Of a stretch of DNA of 64,000 bases, positions 26,259 through 38,141 are shown piece by piece. This stretch comes from Pseudomonas shirazensis (GTDB taxonomy: Bacteria; Pseudomonadota; Gammaproteobacteria; Pseudomonadales; Pseudomonadaceae), in NCBI RefSeq assembly GCF_014268785.2, contig NZ_JABWRD020000001.1, positions 1,439,001 to 1,503,000 of the forward strand, written 5' to 3'. The notes beneath the pieces are model-generated. The model saw only the letters and a list, made by a program, of their open reading frames with translations, did no database searches and was not told the origin of the DNA. The position numbers were made by a program, and so were the translations under genes. Each line of letters begins with the position of its first letter. Position 1 is the stretch's first letter.

Positions 26259-27217
26259 TGACCGTCCTCCACGCTCGACAACGCGCAGCCCTGGAACAAG
26301 CCGCAGGATGGTTTGGGCTTTTGCAGTGCGAGGAAGCCTCGGTTGCAGACCAGGCTGGCTGGCAAGCATGGCTCGACCGCGATGAATACAATCGCTGGGC
26401 CTGGGCTCAGGTCGAACAACTGCAACAACGTCTGCATGGCATGCCCACGAACGTTACCGGGCGAGCGCTGCGCCTTGCCGATCAGCCCGCGCTGGATAGC
26501 AGACGCGCCGTGCTCAAAGGTTTCGCCTTGATGGTGGGTACCGGCGCACTTGGCTACGCAGGTTATCGCCAAGGCCAACGCGCAGGCTGGATGGCTGACC
26601 ACCACACACGCACCGGCGAGCGGCTCAATACGATGCTCGCCGACGGATCGCGCCTGCAACTGAACACCGCCAGTGCCGTCGACGTGCTCTACAGCGCTAC
26701 CCAACGCCGAATACAACTGCACAGAGGCGAGCTGCTGCTGACCAGCGCCGCCGACCCTGCCCGTCGGCCGCTGCTGGTGCAGACTGCACAGGGCAGCATT
26801 CAGGCGCTGGGCACGCGCTTCGCCGTCAGGGCCGACGGCGCGAGCACGCTGGTCAGCGTTTTTCAACATCAGGTGCGTGTCACCCCAAATGGCGCTGCGC
26901 CAGTGGTGCTCGATGCAGGCACCCAGTGCCGCTTCAACGCCAACCAGCTTGGCGCGGTGCAACCGATCAATGCCGGTCAGGACGCCTGGAGCGAGGGCAT
27001 GCTGGTGGCCAATGATCAGCGTCTGGATGCGTTTCTGGCTGAACTGAGCCGCTATCGCCCCGGCTGGTTACGCTGCGACCCCGCGGTCGCAGGGCTGCGC
27101 ATCAGCGGCGCCTTCGCCATCGACGACAGCGACCAGACCTTGCGCGCACTGAGCACGACCCTGCCAGTGCGCGTAGTACAGACCACTCGCTATTGGGTCA
27201 CAGTGGTAGCGCTATAA
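26258..27217 (+). CDS. FecR-type anti-sigma / sigma regulator
   Basis: A 319-residue protein with an N-terminal cytoplasmic domain (WFGLLQCEEASVADQAGWQAWLDRDEYNRWAW), one membrane span near residues 88-100 (GFALMVGTGALGYAGY), and the periplasmic FecR domain (RTGERLNTMLADGSRLQLNTASAVDVLYSATQRRIQLHRGELLL). The C-terminal part resembles an STN-contacting region. It transmits the receptor's iron-siderophore signal to FecI. The ATG overlaps the fecI stop. The usual third gene, a TonB-dependent transducer, is missing. Confidence 0.9.
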   Translation: MTVLHARQRAALEQAAGWFGLLQCEEASVADQAGWQAWLDRDEYNRWAWAQVEQLQQRLHGMPTNVTGRALRLADQPALDSRRAVLKGFALMVGTGALGYAGYRQGQRAGWMADHHTRTGERLNTMLADGSRLQLNTASAVDVLYSATQRRIQLHRGELLLTSAADPARRPLLVQTAQGSIQALGTRFAVRADGASTLVSVFQHQVRVTPNGAAPVVLDAGTQCRFNANQLGAVQPINAGQDAWSEGMLVANDQRLDAFLAELSRYRPGWLRCDPAVAGLRISGAFAIDDSDQTLRALSTTLPVRVVQTTRYWVTVVAL

Positions 27218-27330
27218 AGCATCCTGGTTCGGTAATCGCCCATTTTCAACTAGCAAACGTGCTAGCCGATTGACGAATTAACCAGATAGTACAAATATCG
27301 GGGCAATCAAAAACAACAAAGTGATCTGCC

Positions 27331-27780
27331 ATGACGCCCCGAATTCTCGTGCTCAACGGCCCCAATCTCAATCTGCTCGGCACCCGCGAACCTGAACAGT
27401 ATGGCCGCGAGACGCTCGCCGACCTCGCCAACAGCTGCGCCGACAGCGCCCGCGCTCTGGGCCTGGATATCGAATTCCGCCAGACCAACCACGAAGGCGA
27501 ACTGATCGACTGGATCCACGCCGCCCGCGGTCGTTGCGCCGGCATCGTGATCAACCCTGGTGCGTGGACCCACACCTCGGTAGCCATCCGTGATGCGCTG
27601 GTCGCCAGCGAGGTGCCAGTGATCGAAGTACACCTGTCCAATGTGCACAAGCGTGAGCCGTTCCGGCATATCTCGTTTGTCTCGTCGATTGCCGTTGGGG
27701 TGATCTGCGGCCTGGGTAGCCATGGCTATCGCATGGCGCTGGCGCACTTTGGGCAGATGCTCGCGGAGCAACCAGCATGA
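27331..27780 (+). CDS. aroQ: Type II 3-dehydroquinate dehydratase
   Basis: A 149-residue enzyme with diagnostic motifs: [21 protein letters not shown] (with the catalytic tyrosine), [51 protein letters not shown] segment and [15 protein letters not shown]. It interconverts 3-dehydroquinate and 3-dehydroshikimate, in shikimate synthesis or quinate breakdown. It overlaps the AroE-like gene by four bases (ATGA), so they form an operon. Pseudomonads often have extra aroQ-aroE pairs used in quinate/shikimate catabolism, and the pairing suggests that here. Confidence 0.93.
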   Translation: MTPRILVLNGPNLNLLGTREPEQYGRETLADLANSCADSARALGLDIEFRQTNHEGELIDWIHAARGRCAGIVINPGAWTHTSVAIRDALVASEVPVIEVHLSNVHKREPFRHISFVSSIAVGVICGLGSHGYRMALAHFGQMLAEQPA

Positions 27781-28625
27781 GCCAATCGAGCATTCTGGCC
27801 GGCCTGATTGGCCGCGGCATTCAGGCATCCCGCACCCCTGCCCTGCATGAGCATGAGGGCGATGCGCAATCGTTGCGTTACCTGTATCGGCTGATCGATG
27901 CCGACCAGCTGGGGTTGGAAGACAGCGCCCTGCCCGATCTGCTTGAGGCCGCGCAGCGCACCGGCTTTACCGGCCTCAACATCACCTTCCCGTTCAAGCA
28001 GGCGATCCTGCCGCTGCTCGATCAACTGTCCGATGAAGCGCGTGGCATTGGCGCGGTGAACACAGTGGTTTTCAAGGACGGCAAGCGCATTGGCCATAAC
28101 ACTGATTGCCTGGGCTTCGCCGAGGGTTTCCGACGCGGGCTGGGCGACGTCAGCAAGCGCTTGGTGGTGCAGATGGGCGCCGGTGGCGCCGGTGCTGCAG
28201 TGGCCCATGCCTTGCTCGCTGAAGGAGTCGAACAGCTGGTGCTGTTCGAAGTCGATGTTGCGCGCGGGCAAGCCCTGGTCGACAACCTGAACCAGCGCTT
28301 CGGCGCAGGTCGAGCGGCCCTGGGCGGTGATCTCGCTGCCACCTTGGCCGATGCCGATGGCTTGGTCAACACCACACCGGTGGGCATGGCCAAGCTGCCA
28401 GGCACACCCTTGCCAGTGGAACTGCTGCACGCGCGGCTATGGGTTGCCGAGATCATCTACTTCCCGCTTGAGACAGCACTGCTGCGCCACGCCCGTGCGC
28501 TCGGCTGCCGTACACTCGACGGCGGCAACATGGCGGTGTTTCAAGCGGTCAAGGCTTTCGAGCTGATCAGCGGCAGAGTCGCAGACGCCAGCAGGATGCA
28601 GGCGCATTTCGCCAGCATGGATTGA
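27777..28625 (+). CDS. aroE: Shikimate dehydrogenase family enzyme (AroE/QuiB-like)
   Basis: A 282-residue enzyme. The substrate domain holds the catalytic lysine in [12 protein letters not shown] and aspartate in [13 protein letters not shown]. The NAD(P) site is [15 protein letters not shown] near residue 134, and the cofactor choice strand follows (LVLFEVD). An aspartate-like residue at the end of that strand would favour NAD(H), hence quinate/shikimate catabolism, but this is a guess. It is translationally coupled to aroQ. A further, more distant AroE-like gene lies at 40304-41125. Confidence 0.88.
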   Translation: MSQSSILAGLIGRGIQASRTPALHEHEGDAQSLRYLYRLIDADQLGLEDSALPDLLEAAQRTGFTGLNITFPFKQAILPLLDQLSDEARGIGAVNTVVFKDGKRIGHNTDCLGFAEGFRRGLGDVSKRLVVQMGAGGAGAAVAHALLAEGVEQLVLFEVDVARGQALVDNLNQRFGAGRAALGGDLAATLADADGLVNTTPVGMAKLPGTPLPVELLHARLWVAEIIYFPLETALLRHARALGCRTLDGGNMAVFQAVKAFELISGRVADASRMQAHFASMD

Positions 28626-28637
28626 AATGCCGGGCGA

Positions 28638-28660
28638 CGGGCTGCCGAGGTTGCAGCCCG
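28638..28660. terminator. Hairpin between aroE and the DUF2790 gene
   Basis: CGGGCTGC (28638-28645) and GCAGCCCG (28653-28660) form a perfect 8-bp stem with a seven-base loop between two convergent genes. It is followed by CTTGCC rather than a T-run. Confidence 0.6.
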
Positions 28661-28666
28661 CTTGCC

Positions 28667-28942
28667 TCAGCTTTCATGGCAGCCACTGGTGGCATAGCTG
28701 CGGTATTCAACGCTCTGGCGCTGGCCGTGCGAATCGAGATACTCGATGCGCGAGTTGACGACCCCGCACGCATTGCTGCGGTCATCTTCTACCGACAGTA
28801 CTTTCTTCACGTCCAGCCGATCGCCATAGCGATAGTGCATAGAGCTGCTGCTTTCCACCGATACGCTGCTGGCTTGCGCAGCGATGGTGGCGCTGCTGGC
28901 AACGGCGAACAAGGCTGCACTGGCAATGGTCTTGAAGTTCAT
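28667..28942 (-). CDS. DUF2790 periplasmic protein
   Basis: 91 residues. The signal peptide MNFKTIASAALFAVASSATIAAQA is followed by the short DUF2790 domain (HYRYGDRLDVKKVLSVEDDRSNACGVVNSRIEYLDSHGQRQSVEYRSYATSGC), with two cysteines that could pair. GGAGAG precedes the ATG at 28940-28942. These small exported proteins are common in pseudomonads and have no known function. It is divergent from the two-component genes and could be their target. Confidence 0.85.
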   Translation of the reverse strand: MNFKTIASAALFAVASSATIAAQASSVSVESSSSMHYRYGDRLDVKKVLSVEDDRSNACGVVNSRIEYLDSHGQRQSVEYRSYATSGCHES

Positions 28943-29152
28943 GGCAACTCTCCGGGCTAGGTGGGGAAGACCACGCTTCCCGTTGAGTGCCATTTCACCC
29001 CCGACAGGTATCTGCCCTGTGTCGCCGAAGCGGCGTTATTGCGAGCCCGTGTATCTGCAGCACTGCGAGATACACTGCAATACAAAGCCGCGCAGGCAAG
29101 CGCCTTGGCGCTCGGTACACTGCGTCCATTCTCGCTGAGACGGACTTGCCTG

Positions 29153-29893
29153 ATGGATCACATCGACCACATCCTAATCGTCGACGACGATCGCGAAATC
29201 CGCGAGCTGGTCGGCAATTACCTGAAGAAGAACGGCCTGCGCACCAGCATTGTCGGAGACGGCCGGCAGATGCGCAGCTTTCTGGAGTCGAACACGGTCG
29301 ACCTGATCGTCCTCGACATCATGATGCCCGGCGACGACGGCCTGCTGCTGTGCCGTGAGTTACGCGCCGGTCGCCAGCGTACTACGCCGGTTCTGATGCT
29401 TACTGCGCGCAATGACGAGACCGATCGCATCGTCGGTCTGGAGATGGGCGCAGATGATTACCTGACCAAACCGTTTTCCGCCCGTGAGCTACTGGCGCGG
29501 ATCAACGCAGTGCTGCGACGCACCCGGATGCTGCCGCCGAATCTGACCATCAGTGAAAGCAGCCGATTATTGGCGTTCGGCCAGTGGCGGCTGGATACCA
29601 GCGCACGCCACCTGCTTGACCAGCAAGGCACGCTGGTGGCCCTGAGCGGCGCCGAGTATCGGCTGCTGCGGGTGTTCCTCGACCACCCGCAGCGGGTGCT
29701 CAGCCGCGAGCAGTTGCTCAACCTTACCCAGGGCCGTGAGGCGGATATCTTCGATCGTTCGATCGACCTGCTGGTCAGCCGCCTGCGTCAGCGTCTGGGC
29801 GACGATGCTCGTGAGCCGACCTGCATCAAAACCGTACGCAGCGAAGGCTACGTTTTCTCGCTGGCGGTTCAACTGCTCGAGCCAACACTATGA
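29153..29893 (+). CDS. OmpR-family response regulator
   Basis: A 246-residue regulator. The receiver domain (HILIVDDDREIRELVGNYLKKNGL, phosphoacceptor aspartate in LIVLDIMMPGDDG, lysine in DDYLTKPFSARELLAR) is followed by a winged-helix DNA-binding domain (LSGAEYRLLRVFLDHPQRVLSREQLLNL...DRSIDLLVSRLRQRLGDDAREPTCIKTVRSEGYVF). The start ATG at 29153 follows the longer open frame. It overlaps the sensor kinase gene by ATGA. Confidence 0.93.
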   Translation: MDHIDHILIVDDDREIRELVGNYLKKNGLRTSIVGDGRQMRSFLESNTVDLIVLDIMMPGDDGLLLCRELRAGRQRTTPVLMLTARNDETDRIVGLEMGADDYLTKPFSARELLARINAVLRRTRMLPPNLTISESSRLLAFGQWRLDTSARHLLDQQGTLVALSGAEYRLLRVFLDHPQRVLSREQLLNLTQGREADIFDRSIDLLVSRLRQRLGDDAREPTCIKTVRSEGYVFSLAVQLLEPTL

Positions 29894-31176
29894 AATGGCC
29901 GCATACGCTGGCTTCGCGGCTGGCCTTGATCTTCTTCAGCGGGCTGGTGCTGGCCTACGGGCTGTCGTTCAGCCTGCAGGCCTATGAGCGCTTTGTCAGC
30001 AGCCGCTCGATGATGCTCACCAATCTCGAACAGGATGTAGCCACCTCGGTGGCAATTCTCGACCGCCTGCCCGCAGCAGAGCGCGCCGCCTGGCTGCCGC
30101 GGCTGGAGCGCAGCACCTACCGCTACCGGCTCGACAACGGCCAGAGCGGCCAGGCCATGCCCAGCGAGAACCCGCCGATGGCGGCCGAGTCGGTGGTCAA
30201 GGCAATTGGCAAGGACTATCACCTGACGTTCCTGGAGATCCCCGATCAGGACGCGCACTTCCAGGTCCATCTGCGCCTGGCCGACGGCGCCCCGCTGACC
30301 ATCGATGTAACGCCAGCCCTGGCACCGGTAGCCAGCTGGCTGCCGGTTGTGCTGCTGATACAACTGGTGCTGCTGCTGATCTGTACCTGGCTCGCCGTGC
30401 ACTTGGCGATCGGCCCACTGACGAGGCTATCGCAGGCGGTGGACAACCTCGACCCCAACGCCCCCGGGCCGCAACTGGATGAAAGCGGCCCACGTGAGGT
30501 CAGGTATGCGGCAGTGGCCTTCAACGCCCTGCAAGCACGTATCGCTGCCTACCTGAAAGAGCGCATGCAAATCCTCGCGGCGATTTCCCATGATTTGCAG
30601 ACGCCCATTACCCGCATGAAACTGCGCGTGGAGGTGATGGATGATGGGCAGGAAAAGGACAAATTATCGAGCGACCTGAGCGCCATGGAGCATCTGGTTC
30701 GCGAGGGCGTGGCCTATGCCCGCAGCATGGACGGCGGCACCGAAGCGCCGTGCCGCGTTGATGTTGACGCCTTCATCGACAGCATCGTCTTCGATTACCA
30801 GGACAGCGGAGCCCAGGTCGAGCGCCTGGGACATACCGGCGGTACCGTGCAGACCCGGCCGCATGCCTTGCGCCGGGTGCTGGTCAACCTGCTCGATAAT
30901 GCGCTGAAGTTTGCCGGGGCTGCGCAGCTGGATGTATCCCGGCATAACGACCTGACGATCATCCGCGTGCTCGATGACGGCCCGGGCATACCTCAGGAAG
31001 AGCTCGACGAGGTACTCAAGCCGTTTTACCGGGTTGAAGGCTCACGCAATCGTCAGACCGGTGGCACCGGCCTTGGACTGGCGATTGCCCAACAACTGAC
31101 GCTTGCGATGGGCGCCAGGCTAACGTTGAGCAATCGCTCGGGCGGTGGACTCTGCGCCCAAATCGAGGTGCCTTGA
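29890..31176 (+). CDS. Sensor histidine kinase
   Basis: A 428-residue kinase with a first membrane segment at about 10-30, a periplasmic domain of about 115 residues and a second segment at about 148-172 (PVVLLIQLVLLLICTWLAVHLA). HAMP is followed by HisKA (ILAAISHDLQTPITRMKLRVE; histidine near residue 235) and the HATPase motifs NLLDNALKFAG, DDGPGIP and GGTGLGLAIAQQL. The signal is unknown. The divergent DUF2790 gene and the DoxX gene downstream are the nearest candidate targets. Confidence 0.93.
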   Translation: MKWPHTLASRLALIFFSGLVLAYGLSFSLQAYERFVSSRSMMLTNLEQDVATSVAILDRLPAAERAAWLPRLERSTYRYRLDNGQSGQAMPSENPPMAAESVVKAIGKDYHLTFLEIPDQDAHFQVHLRLADGAPLTIDVTPALAPVASWLPVVLLIQLVLLLICTWLAVHLAIGPLTRLSQAVDNLDPNAPGPQLDESGPREVRYAAVAFNALQARIAAYLKERMQILAAISHDLQTPITRMKLRVEVMDDGQEKDKLSSDLSAMEHLVREGVAYARSMDGGTEAPCRVDVDAFIDSIVFDYQDSGAQVERLGHTGGTVQTRPHALRRVLVNLLDNALKFAGAAQLDVSRHNDLTIIRVLDDGPGIPQEELDEVLKPFYRVEGSRNRQTGGTGLGLAIAQQLTLAMGARLTLSNRSGGGLCAQIEVP

Positions 31177-31293
31177 AGGCGTAGCCGGGGCTTGCAGTAC
31201 ACAGCGATACACAACGCTGTTTGGTCGACACATTGCCGATACCTCAGCGTCGCAGACTCTGCTCTCACCCTCTTCATGCAGCGGAGTTTGACC

Positions 31294-31797
31294 ATGAACG
31301 CTATAAACCGCGCCTTCAGCAGTTTCGACAATTTCGCAGGCTGGACTGCCGACATACCGCTGCGCTTGTTCCTGGCCTGGGAGTTTTTTGAATCAGGCTG
31401 GGAAAAATTCAACGGCGGCAACTGGTTTGGCGACCTGCAAGCGAGTTTCCCGTTCCCTTTCAACCTTGTGCCTGCACAATTCAACTGGCAGCTGTCGATG
31501 TGGGTCGAGCTGGTCGCCCCGCTGCTGCTGATGCTGGGTCTGGGCACCCGGCTGGCCTCGGTGACACTGATTATCCTGACCGTGGTAGCCATTGCCGCAG
31601 TTCACTGGCCTGCCGACTGGTCGAGCCTGGCCGAGCTGGCCAAAGGTTATGCGATTACCGACCAAGGCTATGGCAACTTCAAACTACCGCTGATTTACCT
31701 GGTGGTCTTGCTTGCCCTGCTGCTGAGGGGCGCCGGCCGATTGAGCCTGGATCATTGGCTCTGGCAGCGACGCCCGACTACCACTAATACCGCATGA
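31294..31797 (+). CDS. DoxX-family membrane protein
   Basis: 167 residues with four hydrophobic segments. The DoxX/HvfX-like motifs are [24 protein letters not shown] near the N-terminus, [20 protein letters not shown] and [30 protein letters not shown] lies eleven bases before the ATG at 31294. It follows the sensor kinase by about 117 bp on the same strand and may be in its regulon. Function unknown; relatives are linked to redox or metal stress. Confidence 0.82.
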   Translation: MNAINRAFSSFDNFAGWTADIPLRLFLAWEFFESGWEKFNGGNWFGDLQASFPFPFNLVPAQFNWQLSMWVELVAPLLLMLGLGTRLASVTLIILTVVAIAAVHWPADWSSLAELAKGYAITDQGYGNFKLPLIYLVVLLALLLRGAGRLSLDHWLWQRRPTTTNTA

Positions 31798-31856
31798 TAA
31801 ATTTCCGCCCACGGCCCTCGTCATTTGTACAAATGAGCCAACCAAGCGAGTAAGCC

Positions 31857-33044
31857 GTGGACCTGCAGAGCATTCTGGGCAATTTGTTCGCCAACGCCGC
31901 CAGCGTTGGCCTCAAGGGCGTGTTTCAGTTCGTCTTCGATGGCCATACTGCGTACTGGTACGAGGCCGGCGGCCATGCCGAAAGCGGCAGCGGCCAGCAC
32001 GGCTCAGCAGACGTCAGCATTGCCGTTGCCAGCGCAGATTTCATGGCGATCATGGCCGGGCAGGCCAATGTCGAAGAACTATTCGCCAGCGGCCGCCTGA
32101 TCATCGACGGCAACCTGGGCCTGGCTACTCTGCTGCCGCTGGCGATCGACATGGCGCTGCGCGGTAACCAGGCGCCTGCGGTCGAAGCCAATCGCCGCTA
32201 TCCGCCAAGCGCCCGACCCAGCGATGCGCTGTCTGCAGCGCAGCCGCCGTTAATTCGCATCGAACGGCGGCCACGCGACGGCTTGTCCGTGGACGAATTC
32301 CGCCAACACTACATGCTGCACGGCATTCCGCTGGTGATCAGCGACGCGCTGCACGACTGGCCGTTGTTCAGCAATGGTCATGAGGCCTCGCTCGAGCTGT
32401 TCGCCAACCTGCAAGGCATTACCCGCCACGGCGACTATGTCGAGAAAACCTTCTCCACCGAGCGCGACTTCCGCTCGACGTCCATGGCTGATTTTGTCTC
32501 CAGCCTGGACAACCCCATAGCGGCAAGCACTGACGGCAAGCCGCCCGCATACATGGGTAATAACATCCTGCCGGCACAACTGCTCGAACACATCCGCTAC
32601 CCCGGCTATTTCGAAGCCGAGCAATTCATCCCGCCGCGCATCTGGATCGGCCCCAAAGGCACGCTGACGCCCCTGCATCGCGACGACAGCGACAACCTGT
32701 TCGCTCAGGTCTGGGGAGAAAAGTCGTTCATACTCGCCGCGCCCCATCACCGCGAGGCCCTGGGCTGCTGGGCGACATCGCCAGACGGGGGCCTGGAAGG
32801 CTGTGACGTTGACCCCAAAGCGCCCGATTACGCACAATTCCCGCGTTGCCGCGAGGTGCGGTTCCTGCAAGTTGTGCTGCAGGCTGGCGACTTGCTGTTT
32901 TTGCCCGAAGGCTGGTTTCATCAAGTCGAGTCGCTGTCGACATCGTTGTCGGTGAATTTCTGGGTGAATTCAGGCCGCGGCTGGCCACGCTCGCCATTGC
33001 CTGAGCTGGTCGAAGCAGCGCCCTGCCCTACAGTACCCGCTTGA
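31857..33044 (+). CDS. SCP2 sterol-carrier domain fused to a JmjC/cupin-8 domain
   Basis: A 395-residue protein. Residues 1-100 resemble an SCP2 lipid-binding domain (VFQFVFDGHTAYWYEAGG...VASADFMAIMAGQANVEELFASGRLIIDGNLGLATLLPLAI). After a proline-rich linker, residues 135-380 form a JmjC-like cupin-8 oxygenase (MLHGIPLVISDALHDWPLF, metal ligands in TPLHRDDSDNLFAQVWGEKSFILAAP, later histidine in LPEGWFHQVESL). Such cupins are Fe(II)/2-oxoglutarate hydroxylases. The fusion suggests oxidation of a lipid-like or carrier-held substrate, but no substrate is known. The start is a GTG at 31857. It overlaps the convergent PLD gene by 17 bp. Confidence 0.82.
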   Translation: MDLQSILGNLFANAASVGLKGVFQFVFDGHTAYWYEAGGHAESGSGQHGSADVSIAVASADFMAIMAGQANVEELFASGRLIIDGNLGLATLLPLAIDMALRGNQAPAVEANRRYPPSARPSDALSAAQPPLIRIERRPRDGLSVDEFRQHYMLHGIPLVISDALHDWPLFSNGHEASLELFANLQGITRHGDYVEKTFSTERDFRSTSMADFVSSLDNPIAASTDGKPPAYMGNNILPAQLLEHIRYPGYFEAEQFIPPRIWIGPKGTLTPLHRDDSDNLFAQVWGEKSFILAAPHHREALGCWATSPDGGLEGCDVDPKAPDYAQFPRCREVRFLQVVLQAGDLLFLPEGWFHQVESLSTSLSVNFWVNSGRGWPRSPLPELVEAAPCPTVPA

Positions 33045-34356
33045 TCAACGGCTCCAGCCGACTGAAACGCAAGCGTTTGAGGAATTTGCGCACCTGCTGC
33101 GGATGCTCGCCCGGCTCGCCCAGCTCACTGGCCGAGCGCAGCGCCGGCGCATGGTGCCTGAGCGCTTGCAACTCTTTCTCGCGCGGCGCCAACCACTGGC
33201 CCAGCGGGTCATCGATGAGCAACCCGTTTTCAAGGTCGAGGTTGAAGCCGCGCGGGTTGAGATTGTTGCCGGTGAGCAGGCTGTAGCGCTGATCGATCCA
33301 AACGCCCTTGGCGTGGAAGGTGTGGCCGGGGTCATTCCAGATGCGCAGGGTCAACTGACCCGCGTCGATCGCCGCCTGGCGGCGTTTGGCAAAGGCGCGC
33401 AGGGTGTCTTCGTACAGGTACGGCAATACACCACTGGCGCTGAATGGCTCACCAGGCGCGACGTAAAAATCGTTGGCAGTACGGTCGCCGACAATGATTT
33501 CCAGCGCCACACCACGCGCCAGTGCCCGATCGATCTCGGCCATGACCAGGCGCGGCGGATTGAAATAGGGCGTACTGATGACGATCTGCTCGTCCGCTGC
33601 CGCGAGTAACGCGCAGATCGCACGGTTGAGCGGGTTGCCACGGCCAATGCCGAGCAGCGGGATGACCCGCAGGCCTTGACTGGCCGGTTCAGCCGGCAAT
33701 GGATAGGTCATGCGCCGCAAGCGTACGCGCAAGCGACGGATAGCAGCGCGCATAGTGCGCGTGGCCGGCGGCGCGGGCTGGTCCAGGCGCGGCGTGGCAA
33801 CGCTGGCCAGCACCTCGTGGACCAGGCTGACCATGGCATCGGCAAGGCTTGGGCACTCGAACAGGTGATAACGGTCGAGGCGATACCGATCGAAGCGATG
33901 CAGGTAAACATTGTTGAGGCTGGCACCGGTGTAGATCACGCAATCATCGATGACGCTGCCTTTGAGGTGCAGCACGCCAAACAGCTCACGGGTTTGTACC
34001 GGTACGCCGTGGATGACGACGTCCAGACCGCGCTGTTCGCGCTGGGCCTGATACCAGGCGGCGTTGCCGGGCTGGCGGCCAGCGCCAAGCAAGCCACGAC
34101 GCGCGCGGAACCAGTCAACCACGATGACAATCTGCAGTTCAGGCCGCGCCGCCTTGGCCTGGTAAAGCGCGTCCAGCACCTCTTGACCGGCTTCGTCTTC
34201 CTGCAGGTACAGCGCCACGATGACGATGCGCCGCTGCGCGCTGGCAATGCGTTCGAGCAACACCGTTCGATAAGCTGCAGCATCAGGCAGAGCGCTGATG
34301 GCTTGCGGTTCGATGGCAAAACCAAGCTGGGGAACAGGCATGGACGTGCGGATCAA
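33028..34356 (-). CDS. pssA: PssA-like phosphatidyltransferase of the phospholipase D superfamily
   Basis: A protein of about 442 residues with two HKD-type halves: HLKGSVIDD near residue 130 and HTFHAKGVWIDQRYSLLTGNNLNPRGF near 355. Length and layout match type II phosphatidylserine synthase (E. coli PssA, 451 residues), which makes phosphatidylserine from CDP-diacylglycerol and serine. GGAGGTG lies six bases before a TTG at 34354-34356, which is taken as the start. An ATG at 34339-34341 and a GTG at 34393-34395 are alternatives. A cardiolipin synthase-like role cannot be excluded. Confidence 0.8.
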   Translation of the reverse strand: MIRTSMPVPQLGFAIEPQAISALPDAAAYRTVLLERIASAQRRIVIVALYLQEDEAGQEVLDALYQAKAARPELQIVIVVDWFRARRGLLGAGRQPGNAAWYQAQREQRGLDVVIHGVPVQTRELFGVLHLKGSVIDDCVIYTGASLNNVYLHRFDRYRLDRYHLFECPSLADAMVSLVHEVLASVATPRLDQPAPPATRTMRAAIRRLRVRLRRMTYPLPAEPASQGLRVIPLLGIGRGNPLNRAICALLAAADEQIVISTPYFNPPRLVMAEIDRALARGVALEIIVGDRTANDFYVAPGEPFSASGVLPYLYEDTLRAFAKRRQAAIDAGQLTLRIWNDPGHTFHAKGVWIDQRYSLLTGNNLNPRGFNLDLENGLLIDDPLGQWLAPREKELQALRHHAPALRSASELGEPGEHPQQVRKFLKRLRFSRLEPLIKRVL

Positions 34357-34534
34357 GCGGATCACCTCCGGTCTCGAGTGAAATGCAAGGTTCACCCGTG
34401 CATTGCGTGGCGCCCATCATAGCAATAACGCCAGCACGCCCGACCATCGCGATCATTACAAAAAAATGAAGCGATGAGATGTCGCCGCCACCAGAGCAGC
34501 CCAGATTGCCTGGGGCTGCCCGGGGCGCCAATGG

Positions 34535-36811
<2,277 letters not shown>

Positions 36812-37070
36812 TCAGAGTTCCGGTCTAGGCCAGCTTGATCAGCCGAGCACACAGGCTCGGCCGTCTGCTCATCAGGTGGAGCGGTCAGGCCGCCACAAGC
36901 GTGCAAAGGGATTGCCTGATACGGCGCGCAGTGCAGCAGGTACAGCGCCGCCGCAGGCTTGTCCCTTGAGCAAGACTAGCCGAGCGCTGGCAGAGGTCTA
37001 ATAGAGCCCGTATTCCCTGGCGATAGCGTGAGTCTGTCAGCCCGCCAAGACCTGCGTGCGCGGCGGCAGC

Positions 37071-37949
37071 TTACTTGCGCCGTTGCATCCACGCAGCGCC
37101 CAGACCACTGAGGCAGATGATCGCGATGCCCACCATGCTCAGGTGGTCTGGCACCTGGCCGAAGACCACAAAGCCCAACAGCCCGGCAAACACGATCTGG
37201 CAGTAGCTGAACGGCGCCAGCATGGCCGGGGCGGCAAAGCGGAAGGCCTGGGTCAACAGCAGGTGCGCAGACATGCCGAACCCCCCCAGCGCCAACATCA
37301 GCAGCAGGTGATCCCACTCGGGCATCTTCCAGAAAAACGGCACCAATGCCGTCATCACCAGGGTGTTGCACAGCCCGGCAAAGAAGTTGCTGGTGGTCGG
37401 ACTGTCGTAGGCAGCCACTCTGCGCGTGAGTATCTGATAAAAGCAGAAACCCAACGCAGAGCCGAACGGGAACAGAATAGCCGGCGTGAACATCGAGCCG
37501 CCTGGGTGTACCACTACCAACACGCCAATGAAGCCCATGACCACTGCGACCCACTGACCGGTGGTGACATGCTCTTTGAGCAGCGGCACCGACAAGGCTG
37601 TCACCAGCACCGGTGCGAGGAAGTTGACCGAGGTGGCCTCGGCCAAGGGCAAATACTGCAACCCTGCGGTGAACAGCAGACTGGTACTCAGCAGGCTCAG
37701 TGCGCGCAGCGTCTGCAACACAGGCTTGCGAGTACGCAGGACTGCCATGCCCGACTTGGGCAGGAAGATCCCGGCCATCAGCAGCGTGTGCACCAGATAC
37801 CGAACCCACACCACCATGATGATCGGGTACAGACCACCGAGGAACTTGGACAGCGCATCATGACTGGCAAACAGGAAAGTGGCGACCACCACCAGGGCGA
37901 TCCCTCGCAGCGGCTGGTTGACTCCGGACAGCGGTGTACTCGAACTCAT
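37071..37949 (-). CDS. EamA-family (DMT superfamily) transporter
   Basis: 292 residues with ten membrane segments in two EamA repeats. Marks include GIALVVVATFLFASHDALSKFL, RYLVHTLLMA, LPLAEATSVNFLAPVLVTALSVPLLKE and the matching FAAPAMLAPFSYCQIVFAGLLGFVVFGQ in the second half. DMT proteins mostly export metabolites. The substrate is not evident and the neighbours (katG, cobF) do not help. The start is the ATG at 37947-37949. Confidence 0.9.
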   Translation of the reverse strand: MSSSTPLSGVNQPLRGIALVVVATFLFASHDALSKFLGGLYPIIMVVWVRYLVHTLLMAGIFLPKSGMAVLRTRKPVLQTLRALSLLSTSLLFTAGLQYLPLAEATSVNFLAPVLVTALSVPLLKEHVTTGQWVAVVMGFIGVLVVVHPGGSMFTPAILFPFGSALGFCFYQILTRRVAAYDSPTTSNFFAGLCNTLVMTALVPFFWKMPEWDHLLLMLALGGFGMSAHLLLTQAFRFAAPAMLAPFSYCQIVFAGLLGFVVFGQVPDHLSMVGIAIICLSGLGAAWMQRRK

Positions 37950-38141
37950 GGCGTACTCAAATATGGACCTGGCAGCTACTCCGCCAAGATCCGGCCGCCA
38001 TCAAGGCTGCCTGGATATGGGCGAATTCTAGAAGAGATGCGCGCAATTGCGATAGCCGGTAATGGGTTGCCGTGCCTACCGGCCATATTAGCGTTCGCTG
38101 ATCGAACACTTTGTCACAGCAGGTACGACAGCACCGACGCG

